This document shows, in pieces, positions 25,239-34,605 of a DNA stretch of 64,000 nt. Made by a program: the position numbers and the translations under genes. The stretch comes from Ga0077548 sp035440445 (GTDB lineage: Bacteria > Pseudomonadota > Alphaproteobacteria > Rhizobiales > Xanthobacteraceae): contig DAORMJ010000002.1 of NCBI GenBank assembly GCA_035440445.1, positions 124,001 through 188,000 of the forward strand, written 5' to 3'. The notes under the pieces are model-generated. The model searched no databases. It was not told the DNA's origin and was given only the letters and a program-made list of their open reading frames with translations. Every line of letters begins with the position of its first letter. Positions within the stretch are counted from its first letter, which is position 1.

Positions 25239-25664
25239 CTATTGATCCTGCGGCACGAGCACCATCCAGTGCACGCCGAACTTGTCCTTGACCATGCCGA
25301 AGGCGGGCGAGAAGAAAGTCTGCATCAGCGGCTGCGTGACCTCGCCGCCGTCGCGGAGCGCGTTGAACAGGGATCTCGTTTCCGCTTCATCTTTTGTGTT
25401 GATCGAAAGACAGAAGCCCTCGAACTTCGGCTGCCCCTTGGCCCAGCCGTCCGAGGCCATGATCAGCGTGCGACCGACGAAGAAACTCGCATGCAGGATT
25501 TTGTCGCCGGGCACGCCCGGTCCGCCGCCTTCGGGGCTTTCGCTGACGCGCATCATCATGCCGATCTCCGCGCCGAGCGCTTTTTTGTAAAACCCAAGCG
25601 CTTCCTCGCAGCGTCCATCGAAGAAGAGATAAGCTTGTACGTTCCGTTCTGGCGCGGCGGTCAT
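25239..25664 (-). CDS. VOC family protein (PhnB-like)
   Basis: The 141-residue protein contains the glyoxalase/VOC fold signature: VQAYLFFDGRCEEALGFYKKALGAEIGMMMR at the N-terminus, LIMASDGW in the middle and AFGMVKDKFGVHWMVLVPQDQ at the end, close to the PhnB/3-demethylubiquinone methyltransferase-like group. No substrate can be assigned. The last two residues Asp-Gln end at a TAG/TAA close to the terminator of the upstream operon. Confidence 0.85.
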   Translation of the reverse strand: MTAAPERNVQAYLFFDGRCEEALGFYKKALGAEIGMMMRVSESPEGGGPGVPGDKILHASFFVGRTLIMASDGWAKGQPKFEGFCLSINTKDEAETRSLFNALRDGGEVTQPLMQTFFSPAFGMVKDKFGVHWMVLVPQDQ

Positions 25665-25754
25665 GGTTTTTGCTCCTCTCGTTGATGCCGGTTCATCTCG
25701 TATGAGTGTAGTCGGTCATTTGCATGGCGGCTGCAAAATCCGGGATCACGGAAC

Positions 25755-25784
25755 AAAAAATCCCCGGGCCGGCAGGGCCCGGGG
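25755..25784 (-). terminator. Rho-independent terminator of the monooxygenase operon
   Basis: On the minus strand a 9-bp G+C-only stem (CCCCGGGCC at 25762-25770 pairing with 25776-25784, five-base loop) is followed by six Ts (AAAAAA at 25755-25760 on the plus strand). It lies 29 bp after the stop of the aldehyde dehydrogenase, so it ends the operon that begins at 29371. Confidence 0.9.
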
Positions 25785-25813
25785 AGCGAAGGAACGAACG
25801 CCCGCGAAAGCGG

Positions 25814-27220
25814 TCAGCTATAGACCACCTGCGCGTCGGTATATTCCTTCATGCCGTCTTCGGTGAACTCGACACCGAGGCCGGATTTTTTGACGCCGCC
25901 GAAGGGCGCGTTCGGCTGGATCGCGCCGTGCTTGTTGATCCAGACCGAGCCGCATTCCATCTGCAGCGCGATCTTCTTGGCCGCCTCGATGTCGCGCGAC
26001 CAGACCGACCCGCCGAGGCCGTTCTCGGAATTGTTGGCCTGTTTGATTGCATCATCGACATCGGTAAAGCGCAGGATCGGCAACGCCGGACCGAACTGTT
26101 CTTCGGCGACGAGCGGCGCATCCGCGGGCAGGTCCGCGATCAGCGTGACCGGGAAGAACAGACCATCGCCGGGCTCGCCGCCGAGCAACACGCGGCCTTT
26201 CGTTTTCGCATCCGCAACGAGCCGCGAAACCTTGTCATGCTGCATCTTGTTGTTGACCGGGCCGAGCACGGAGTTTTCATCCGAGCCGGGGCCGACCGGA
26301 ATGTTGCGAGCGAACGCGGTCAGCGCATCGCACACTTCGTCGTAAATCTTGTCGTGGACATAAAGCCGCTTCATCGCGGCACAGGTCTGGCCGTTGTTGA
26401 TGAAGGCGCCCCAGAACAGTCCTTCGGCCATCTGCTGCGGATTGCAGTCGGGCAGCACGATGCCGGCGTCATTGCCGCCCATCTCCAGCGTGAGCCGCTT
26501 CATGGTTTCGGAAGCGGACGCCATGACCTTTTGTCCTGTGGCGCAGGAGCCGGTGAAGACGATCTTGCGGATGCCGGGGTGCGCGGCCATCGCGGCACCG
26601 ATATTCGCATGCTTGTCGTCCGAGGTGATCACGTTGACCACGCCCGCGGGCAGCACCTTGTTCATCACTTCGACCGTCTTCAGCGTCGAGAGCGGCGTAT
26701 AGGGCGAGGGCTTGATGACCACGGTATTGCCGGTGCGTAGCGCCGGCAAAATGTGCCAGATCGCGATCATCACCGGCCAGTTCCAGGGCGTGATCGAACC
26801 GACCACGCCGAGCGGCTTGCGGTGCAGTTCGATGCGGCCTTCGTTATTGTCCTGCAAGACTTTCATCGGCAGCGAAAGGCCGGCGGTATAACCGGACCAT
26901 GCCTGCGCGCCGCCCATTTCGAAGCGCGAGCCGAGACCGTTCAGCGGCTTGCCCTGTTCGAGCGTGATGAGCTGCGCGATTTCTTCCGCATGTTCGGCGA
27001 GCGCGGCCGTGACAGCCTCGCAGGCTTTCTTGCGTTCCTCGTCGCTGGTGCGCGACCAGCTTGCGAAGGCGCGCGTCGCGGCATCGACTGCCGTATCGAG
27101 ATCGGCAAGGCTCGCGTTCGGCGCGTAACCCGCCGTCTCACCGGTCGCCGGATTGTTCACTGCGAAGCGGTTCGCGGCATTCACCTGCCTGCCGTCTATC
27201 GTCATGCCAAGTTCGATCAT
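25814..27220 (-). CDS. Aldehyde dehydrogenase family protein
   Basis: The 468-residue enzyme has the nucleophile in NNGQTCAAMKRLYVH and the general-base glutamate in LTLEMGGNDAG, with the NAD-binding segment VVIKPSPYTPLSTL. It oxidises an aldehyde to an acid. It is the last gene of the monooxygenase operon, so the likely substrate is the aldehyde produced downstream of that monooxygenase, for example an aryl acetaldehyde. Start 27220 follows AGAGGAACG; the longer frame from 27448 reads through spacer DNA. Confidence 0.9.
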   Translation of the reverse strand: MIELGMTIDGRQVNAANRFAVNNPATGETAGYAPNASLADLDTAVDAATRAFASWSRTSDEERKKACEAVTAALAEHAEEIAQLITLEQGKPLNGLGSRFEMGGAQAWSGYTAGLSLPMKVLQDNNEGRIELHRKPLGVVGSITPWNWPVMIAIWHILPALRTGNTVVIKPSPYTPLSTLKTVEVMNKVLPAGVVNVITSDDKHANIGAAMAAHPGIRKIVFTGSCATGQKVMASASETMKRLTLEMGGNDAGIVLPDCNPQQMAEGLFWGAFINNGQTCAAMKRLYVHDKIYDEVCDALTAFARNIPVGPGSDENSVLGPVNNKMQHDKVSRLVADAKTKGRVLLGGEPGDGLFFPVTLIADLPADAPLVAEEQFGPALPILRFTDVDDAIKQANNSENGLGGSVWSRDIEAAKKIALQMECGSVWINKHGAIQPNAPFGGVKKSGLGVEFTEDGMKEYTDAQVVYS

Positions 27221-27263
27221 GGGGCGTTCCTCTTGGTTTTTGTTTCTGTCGTTATGTTTATTT

Positions 27264-27785
27264 CTATATAGCCCATCCGTCCGGCGGATAGGGAATTTCC
27301 GCGGGCGCAATCGCTGCCCCCGTGCCGTGGCGAAACTGATTGGCGAAGAAGCCGAGCGGCGAGCCGTCCTGATGGCGGCACCAGCGCACCTCGCCGATGA
27401 AGAGCGTGTGGTCCGCGATCTCGATGCTCCGCACCACGTCGCAGGCAAAGCGGGCGATGGCGTGCGGCAGCACCGGAAAGCCGTCCATCTCGATGAGCTC
27501 GGCGGCGTTGGGCTGCGGCTTGCCCGCGAAATGCACGCAGCTAGACAAGTCTTCCGCGTGCATGACGTTCACGCTGTAATGCCCGCTATCCATGATCGCC
27601 TGCCAGGTTCGCCCGCGCATGAGCGAGACCAGCACCGTCGGCGGCCTGGTCGAAACGGTTGTGAAGCTGTTCGCGGTCATGCCGACGCGCGCGCCGTCGC
27701 GGGCTATGCTCGCGACGACCGTCACGCCGGTCAGAAACCGCGACGCCGCCGAGCGGAAGCCCGACGGATCGGCTTGCATGTTCAT
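27264..27785 (-). CDS. Flavin reductase family protein (StyB-like)
   Basis: The 173-residue protein has the flavin reductase domain: SRFLTGVTVVASIARDGARVGMTANSFTTVSTRPPTVLVSL and a C-terminal GEVRWCRHQDGSPLGFF. It reduces FAD or FMN with NAD(P)H. ATG overlaps the EthD stop (ATGA), so the two are co-translated. In this position it should feed reduced FAD to the StyA-like oxygenase, as StyB does for StyA. Confidence 0.9.
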   Translation of the reverse strand: MNMQADPSGFRSAASRFLTGVTVVASIARDGARVGMTANSFTTVSTRPPTVLVSLMRGRTWQAIMDSGHYSVNVMHAEDLSSCVHFAGKPQPNAAELIEMDGFPVLPHAIARFACDVVRSIEIADHTLFIGEVRWCRHQDGSPLGFFANQFRHGTGAAIAPAEIPYPPDGWAI

Positions 27786-28084
27786 CCGCCGTCCACTGTG
27801 AAGTGGCAGAGCGAAGCGCCCTTCGGCGAGTAGTTGGGAACGTCGGCCGCGACCTTCTGGCCTTGTTCCGACATCAGCGCTGCTTCCATCGCTTTCGGAT
27901 CGGAGAAGTAAGCCTGGAAGATGCAGAAGGGGGCTTCGCCGGGGCCAAGCTGCTTCGGGAAGGCGTAGTGGCTGCGCACCATGCCGGGCAGCTTCGCCGC
28001 GAGCGGCAGATGCTTCTCGACATAATACTTCTTGAAGGCGTCCGCGTCGTCAGGCGCGGGATAGAGTACGGTCAGGCAATACAT
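27782..28084 (-). CDS. EthD family protein
   Basis: The 100-residue EthD-domain protein opens MYCLTVLYPAPDDADAFKKYY and includes EKHLPLAAKLPGMVRSHY. The fold is a ferredoxin-like beta-alpha dimer. EthD proteins are linked to ether degradation and several cytochrome or flavin oxygenase clusters; the molecular role is unclear. It lies between the monooxygenase and the flavin reductase. Confidence 0.88.
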   Translation of the reverse strand: MYCLTVLYPAPDDADAFKKYYVEKHLPLAAKLPGMVRSHYAFPKQLGPGEAPFCIFQAYFSDPKAMEAALMSEQGQKVAADVPNYSPKGASLCHFTVDGG

Positions 28085-28120
28085 GATGCGTTCTCTTCTT
28101 CTTGAGCGAACGGGGAGAGC

Positions 28121-29371
28121 TCAGGCAGCCATCTTCTGGTGGCTGTCGATCCACGCATGAATGCGCCGCTCGCTCGCGAGCCGGTCCCATTGTCGTTCCG
28201 GATAATTGAAGTTCTCGGTGAACTCGTCGCACAGCGCGCGGTCCTGCGACATGGTGAAGATCAGGCGGCCCAACGCTTCGGACGGCGGCTTCAGCATCAT
28301 GTTGGTCCAGGCGGCGGCAGCGAGCACGCGGTTCTCGCGGCGGCGATCCACGTCTTCGACGAAGCGGGCATCGAACACGACCGCATCCACGATCGCCTTG
28401 CCGAGTTCGAACGCGGCATAGGAAGCGATGTTCGCGCCCTGTCCCATGACCGGATCGACCACCGAATGCACGTCGCCGAGTGCCACCGCATATTTGTCGC
28501 CGTCAAACGAAACGGACGTGTGGCGCACGGTGGGCACGATCGCGCCCTGCAACACGTCGAGCGGCTGCGCGAGCCCGAAGCGGTGCGTGTCGATCTTGTT
28601 ATAGGTGTGCGGGTGATGCTTTTCTAACTTGTCGAGAATGGTCTGGCGGAACGCGGCCGGGTTCGCGTCGTAGTTCAGCGAGACAAGATCGGCCATGTCG
28701 CCACCGGGAATATTCTCCATGAGGAGCGCGGTCTTCATGCCGCCGAAAGAGAGCGTGGGGATCACGATCATCTCGCCGTGTCCCGGCGAGACCGAGAGCG
28801 TGACGCCGCGCGGATCCTTGCCGTCCGGGCTGCCGTGATCGACGCCGTCATAGAGGCCGACGCAGAGCAGGCGTTGGGGCTGCGAGTAGGGCGAGTGTTC
28901 GGGACGATGCGCGAACATGCGTCCGAGCGCGCCCTTGCCGGTCGAGACCACGAGCAGGTCGAAGCGCGACACGAGACCGGGAATGTCGTCGTCCTGAATG
29001 TTGGCGAGTTCGATCTTGCCACCGCGATCGGCGAAGTCCTTCATCAGCGCGGGCAGATAAATGCGGTAATCGACCGCGCGGCTCGGATTGCGGAACGCGC
29101 CGCGAAACAGGATCGGCTGGTCGGGGAAATTGAAGAAGTGATCGTGGTGGTGATAGACGAACTCGCCGCCGCCCCAGTGGTTGACGCCAAGCTCGTCCTC
29201 GCGCGCGATGGTCACGCTGTGATGCGCGACCGTGTTCATCAGCCGCGTCGAGGGATATTGCTCCGGGGCGCGGTCGGTGAGCACCGTCGCGTCGATCCCG
29301 TGTTTCTGCAGATAAAGCGCCAGATGCAGGCCGCCGATACCGGCGCCTACGATGCCGATGGATTTTTTCAT
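28121..29371 (-). CDS. FAD-dependent monooxygenase, styrene/indole monooxygenase (StyA) family
   Basis: The 416-residue flavoprotein starts MKKSIGIVGAGIGGLHLALYL with the GxGxxG dinucleotide motif. The family-typical PEQYPSTRLMNTVAHH, LLVVSTGKGALGRMF and the C-terminal ALGDVHSVVDPVMGQGAN follow. StyA-type enzymes use FADH2 from a separate reductase to epoxidise vinyl aromatics or indole. A strong GAGGAGAC lies six bases before the ATG at 29371. The partner reductase and an aldehyde dehydrogenase follow in the same operon; no styrene oxide isomerase (StyC) is seen. Confidence 0.92.
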   Translation of the reverse strand: MKKSIGIVGAGIGGLHLALYLQKHGIDATVLTDRAPEQYPSTRLMNTVAHHSVTIAREDELGVNHWGGGEFVYHHHDHFFNFPDQPILFRGAFRNPSRAVDYRIYLPALMKDFADRGGKIELANIQDDDIPGLVSRFDLLVVSTGKGALGRMFAHRPEHSPYSQPQRLLCVGLYDGVDHGSPDGKDPRGVTLSVSPGHGEMIVIPTLSFGGMKTALLMENIPGGDMADLVSLNYDANPAAFRQTILDKLEKHHPHTYNKIDTHRFGLAQPLDVLQGAIVPTVRHTSVSFDGDKYAVALGDVHSVVDPVMGQGANIASYAAFELGKAIVDAVVFDARFVEDVDRRRENRVLAAAAWTNMMLKPPSEALGRLIFTMSQDRALCDEFTENFNYPERQWDRLASERRIHAWIDSHQKMAA

Positions 29372-29423
29372 TTTTGTCTCCTCCCGATGACGGAAGGCTA
29401 GACCGCAGGCCGCTTTTCCATAT

Positions 29424-29462
29424 AGAGGAATAATCAGAATATTACTCATTCCCAATAGGAAT
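29424..29462. promoter_or_regulatory. Candidate LysR operator in the divergent promoter region
   Basis: The 93-bp gap between the divergent StyA-like gene and lysR holds an imperfect dyad, GAGGAAT ... ATTACTC (29426-29447), with an AT-rich centre, and a perfect 5-bp inverted repeat ATTCC-CAATA-GGAAT (29448-29462). The latter covers the AGGA Shine-Dalgarno of lysR, which suits autoregulation. A LysR T-N11-A box is plausible within the first dyad. Confidence 0.5.
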
Positions 29463-29464
29463 GC

Positions 29465-30361
29465 ATGGATCGGATCGACGCCCTCCGGACCTTCATCCGT
29501 GTCATCGAGTCCGGCAGCTTCTCGCAGGCTGCGAACGATCTGCGCATCGGCCAGCCCGCGATCAGCAAGCGGATCGCGCTGCTCGAAAGCGAGTTCGGCT
29601 GCCGTCTCTTTGTCCGCACCACGCGCCGCGTGCGGCCGACGCCGGAAGGCGACCGCGTGCACAAGCTCGCGAAAGAAGTGGTGGCGCTCTACGAAAGCGC
29701 CGGTTCATCGACGCGCAACACCTTGCCCGCACCTTCCGGCACGCTCCGGCTCACGGTTCCGACTTCCTTCGGACGCTATTTCTTCGAGAAGATCTTCGTC
29801 GAATACGCGCGGCGCTATCCCGATGTGCGGCTCGACGTGCGCTTCACCGAACAGTTCGTCGATCTGGTGGAGACGGGGACCGAGATTGCGATCCGCATCG
29901 GTATGCTGAATTCAAGCTCGCTGGTCGCGCGCCGCGTGGGCACCGTGAAGCGGACGCTGGTGGCGTCGCCCGGTTTGCTCGCGCGCCATCCTGCACCGCG
30001 CTTTCCCGATCATCTGCGCGCGATACCTTGCGTCACCTATTCGCGGCTGTCGCCGCAGAACCAGTGGACCTTCGAATCCGAAACCGGGCGCTATGTCGTG
30101 GACATTGCGCCCGCCATGGCTTGCGACGACGCGGATGTCATGACGGAAGCGACACTCGAAGGGCTCGGCGTCGGCGTGTTGCCGAGTTGGTGCGCGGTCG
30201 AGCATCTCGCGAGCGGCAGGCTCGTGCATCTCCTGCCGGAATACGCCGTGCCCTCGCTGCCGATGCATCTCGTGTATCCCGACCCGCAATGGATGTCGCA
30301 TCGCGCGCGGCTGTTTCGCGATCTCGTCATCGAGCGCGCGGACGAATTTGCGATCGGCTAA
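29465..30361 (+). CDS. LysR family transcriptional regulator
   Basis: The 298-residue regulator has the N-terminal winged helix-turn-helix (LRTFIRVIESGSFSQAANDLRIGQPAISKRIALLE) and the periplasmic-binding-like effector domain (ETGTEIAIRIGMLNSSSLVARRVG). It is divergent from the monooxygenase operon with a 93-bp shared promoter region, the usual LysR arrangement, so it is probably the activator of that operon. The inducer is unknown. Confidence 0.93.
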   Translation: MDRIDALRTFIRVIESGSFSQAANDLRIGQPAISKRIALLESEFGCRLFVRTTRRVRPTPEGDRVHKLAKEVVALYESAGSSTRNTLPAPSGTLRLTVPTSFGRYFFEKIFVEYARRYPDVRLDVRFTEQFVDLVETGTEIAIRIGMLNSSSLVARRVGTVKRTLVASPGLLARHPAPRFPDHLRAIPCVTYSRLSPQNQWTFESETGRYVVDIAPAMACDDADVMTEATLEGLGVGVLPSWCAVEHLASGRLVHLLPEYAVPSLPMHLVYPDPQWMSHRARLFRDLVIERADEFAIG

Positions 30362-30388
30362 ACTTCCGGGGAAAGAATCGGAGCGGCT

Positions 30389-30736
30389 ATGGCGATAACG
30401 ATCTACGGCATCAAGAACTGCGACACGATGAAGAAGGCGCGCGCCTGGCTCGACAAGAAAGGCGTCGAATATGTCTTCCACGATTACAAAGTCAGCGGCA
30501 TCGAGAAGAAGAAGCTCGAAGCCTGGGCGAAGAAGGCAGGGTGGGAGACGCTCCTGAACCGCGCGGGCACCACGTTTCGCAAGCTCTCCGACAAGGAGAA
30601 GGAAGGCATCACCGAGAAGAAGGCGATTGCGCTGATGATCGAGCAGCCCTCGATGATCAAGCGCCCCGTGCTGGAATTGCCCGGCGGCAAGTTGCTCGTC
30701 GGCTTCAAGGCCGAGGAATATCAGCAGGCGATTTGA
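30389..30736 (+). CDS. ArsC family reductase (YffB/Spx-like)
   Basis: The 115-residue protein has a thioredoxin-like ArsC fold: ITIYGIKNCDTMKKARAWLD with a single N-terminal cysteine, and IKRPVLELPGGKLLVGF with the conserved Arg-Pro. It resembles YffB rather than the two-cysteine arsenate reductases, so arsenate reduction is not certain. Confidence 0.88.
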   Translation: MAITIYGIKNCDTMKKARAWLDKKGVEYVFHDYKVSGIEKKKLEAWAKKAGWETLLNRAGTTFRKLSDKEKEGITEKKAIALMIEQPSMIKRPVLELPGGKLLVGFKAEEYQQAI

Positions 30737-30744
30737 CGTTCTGC

Positions 30745-30775
30745 GATGGCCGGGCTCGCTTGCGTCCCGGCCATC
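30745..30775. terminator. Hairpin between convergent genes
   Basis: GATGGCCGGG (30745-30754) and CCCGGCCATC (30766-30775) form a perfect 10-bp inverted repeat with an 11-base loop. It lies between the ArsC-like gene and the convergent OmpA gene. No U tract follows on either side, so it could instead be a repeat unit related to the GGCCGGG arms at 52264-52356. Confidence 0.55.
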
Positions 30776-30786
30776 TGCGCATTCGA

Positions 30787-31758
30787 TCAATCGCCGCTAT
30801 AGCGCTCGACGATTTCGACGCGGCGGTTTTTCGTGCGTCCCGCTTCCGAGCGATTGCTAGCAACCGGCGCCACCATCCCCGCGCCCGCAGGGATCAGGCG
30901 AGACGCCTGAATGCCATAGCGCGAGACCAGTGCCGCGACGACCGCCTGCGCGCGCCGCTGCGATAGCGAGAGATTATAGTCGAAGCTGCCTTTGCCGTCG
31001 GTGTGGCCCACGATCAGCACGCCGAGTTTCAAGTTTTTCTTCAGCACCGCTGCAAGCTGCTCGAGCTGCGGAGTAGACTCCGGCTTGATCTCGGCCTTGT
31101 CGAAGTCGAACAGGATGCCATAGATCGCGATCTTGCCGTCGCGCGTCAGCGCCTGCTCGATTTCGCTTTCGCCGAGCACGATCAGCCGTTCTTCCAGTCC
31201 CTTGACCTCGATGACTTCGAGCTGCGCGAAGGCGCGCTTCTCCGGTTCGAAGCTCGTCACGTAAAGCGCGACATAGATATCGCCCTCGGGGCGCGAGAGC
31301 TTGGCTGAAATGAAGCGCTGCTGGTCGCCATAGATCAGGCCGTTATAGCGCGCACCCGGATTCATATAGCTGTTGAAGCGCGTGCCGCAGTTGTCGCGGT
31401 CGCAGGAAAACAGCGTCTCGAAGCCCGCGGACTTCAACGCCTTTTCATAGTTGCGGAAAACTTCGAGCGGCGAACGGCCGAGCGGCGCGCGATAAAGAAT
31501 ATGGGTGAGCTTGCCTTCGAGCCGGACCGGCTTTTCCGAAACCACGCGCGCCGGCGAAGTGTTCGGCTGCTGCACGGTCTTGCCGGTGACGAGATCGTAT
31601 TCGACGAAGGCTTCAGTCTTGTAGGCGCGTATCGAGGAATCCTCATAGCGGGGGAGGATCGGGTGATCCTTCGAGCCGGGAATATCCTGGGCGAGAACTA
31701 CGCTGGTGCAGGATACGAAGACGCCGATCAAGGCGAGAAATTTCCCGGCAAGTTTCAT
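30787..31758 (-). CDS. OmpA family outer membrane protein with DUF4892-like region
   Basis: A Sec signal (MKLAGKFLALIGVFVSCTSVVLAQ) is followed by a central domain (about 30-190) whose layout recalls DUF4892, including CDRDNCGTRFN, and a C-terminal OmpA domain: LFDFDKAEIKPEST, VGHTDGKGSFDYNLSLSQRRAQAV. The OmpA domain binds peptidoglycan. ATG at 31758 is preferred over the TTG at 31761; GGAGAAC precedes it. Confidence 0.9.
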   Translation of the reverse strand: MKLAGKFLALIGVFVSCTSVVLAQDIPGSKDHPILPRYEDSSIRAYKTEAFVEYDLVTGKTVQQPNTSPARVVSEKPVRLEGKLTHILYRAPLGRSPLEVFRNYEKALKSAGFETLFSCDRDNCGTRFNSYMNPGARYNGLIYGDQQRFISAKLSRPEGDIYVALYVTSFEPEKRAFAQLEVIEVKGLEERLIVLGESEIEQALTRDGKIAIYGILFDFDKAEIKPESTPQLEQLAAVLKKNLKLGVLIVGHTDGKGSFDYNLSLSQRRAQAVVAALVSRYGIQASRLIPAGAGMVAPVASNRSEAGRTKNRRVEIVERYSGD

Positions 31759-31847
31759 CAAAAGTTCTCCTCATGCGTTTGCGTGCTGCAGTTTTATATT
31801 TTGTTGCGGATAGGCTGCTGCATCACAATCATGCGAGCGGAAGTATT

Positions 31848-32789
31848 TTACGCTGGTAACGGCCAGAGCCGCGCGGCGCCACGCACGCCGCTATCCGGTC
31901 CCCATTTGCTTTTGACGATGCTCGTCGTGCAGCGCGGCTTGGACGCGCTGCTGTGAAACATGTGCGCGGCGATGCGGTCCGGCAATTCGCGATAGATCGA
32001 AGCGATGCTCGAGACGCCGCCGCCGATCACGATCACGTCCGGATCGAGCACGCCGACCACGGTTGCGAGCGCATTGCCGAGGTGGTCGATATATTCGGAC
32101 AGCACCGCGCGCGCGACCGGATCGCCGGCGGCAACGATGGCTTCGATTTCCGGAAGCTGTGCGTTCTCGCCAGCCGTCGCATCGCGATAGGCCGCGACCA
32201 GTGCGGGACCGCTCAACACGGTTTCGATGCAGTTGTTGCGGCCGCAGTAGCAGGGCGAGCCGATGATTTCTCCGTCGCGGCTCGGGAAGGGGTTGTGCCC
32301 CCATTCTCCCGCGAGCCGGTTTCCGCCGCGCCACGGCTGGCCGTTCACCGCGACGCCGCCGCCGACTCCGGTGCCGAGGATCACGCCGAAGGCGACCGTC
32401 GCGCCCTGGGCCGCGCCGTCATGCACTTCGGAAGCGATCAGGCATTGTGCATCGTTCGCAAGCCGCACCTTTTGTCCGAACACGCGCGCGAGATCGGCCT
32501 CGACATCGTTGCCGATGAGGCAGGTGCTGTTCGCGTTCTTGACCGTGTTGGAAGTGACGTCGACCTCGCCGGGAATGCCTGCGCCGATCGTGGCGTCGCG
32601 TGCTTCCGGGACTGCCACGCGCGCCTGCGAAAGCAGCATCGAAGCGGTATCGAGAAATGCGGCATAGTCGTCCTTCGGCGTCGCGGCTTCGGTCTTGAAG
32701 ACATAGTTGCCCGCTGCATCCAGCACGCAGATCGCGATCTTGGTGCCGCCGATGTCGAAGCCGATGCGTAGCCCCCGGAGTTCCGGCAT
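31848..32789 (-). CDS. ROK family sugar kinase
   Basis: The 313-residue protein has the ROK ATP motif FDIGGTKIAICVLD near the N-terminus, VAFGVILGTGVGGG, and the zinc-binding motif GHNPFPSRDGEIIGSPCYCGRNNCIETVLSGPAL (CxCGxxxC). ROK kinases with the zinc motif phosphorylate fructose, N-acetylglucosamine or related sugars; the exact substrate cannot be read from sequence. Start 32789 matches the family N-terminus; the frame from 33203 is not supported. Confidence 0.92.
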   Translation of the reverse strand: MPELRGLRIGFDIGGTKIAICVLDAAGNYVFKTEAATPKDDYAAFLDTASMLLSQARVAVPEARDATIGAGIPGEVDVTSNTVKNANSTCLIGNDVEADLARVFGQKVRLANDAQCLIASEVHDGAAQGATVAFGVILGTGVGGGVAVNGQPWRGGNRLAGEWGHNPFPSRDGEIIGSPCYCGRNNCIETVLSGPALVAAYRDATAGENAQLPEIEAIVAAGDPVARAVLSEYIDHLGNALATVVGVLDPDVIVIGGGVSSIASIYRELPDRIAAHMFHSSASKPRCTTSIVKSKWGPDSGVRGAARLWPLPA

Positions 32790-32877
32790 TTCCGCGCTCT
32801 TCCTTCCCAGCCCGCCGATCATACCGCCGGAAGCGGCTTGACCCAACCGCGCAGATCGTGGATGCACAGCCCCGCCA

Positions 32878-34491
<1,614 letters not shown>

Positions 34492-34605
34492 CGTAGCGGC
34501 GGCATAGCCTGTGTCGCGCGTTAACTCTGCTCGTCGGAAATATCATTGCCGCCGCATTTGCCGTGCTAACGACGCTTACGGGCGAGGCACAGGCATTGGT
34601 AAACA

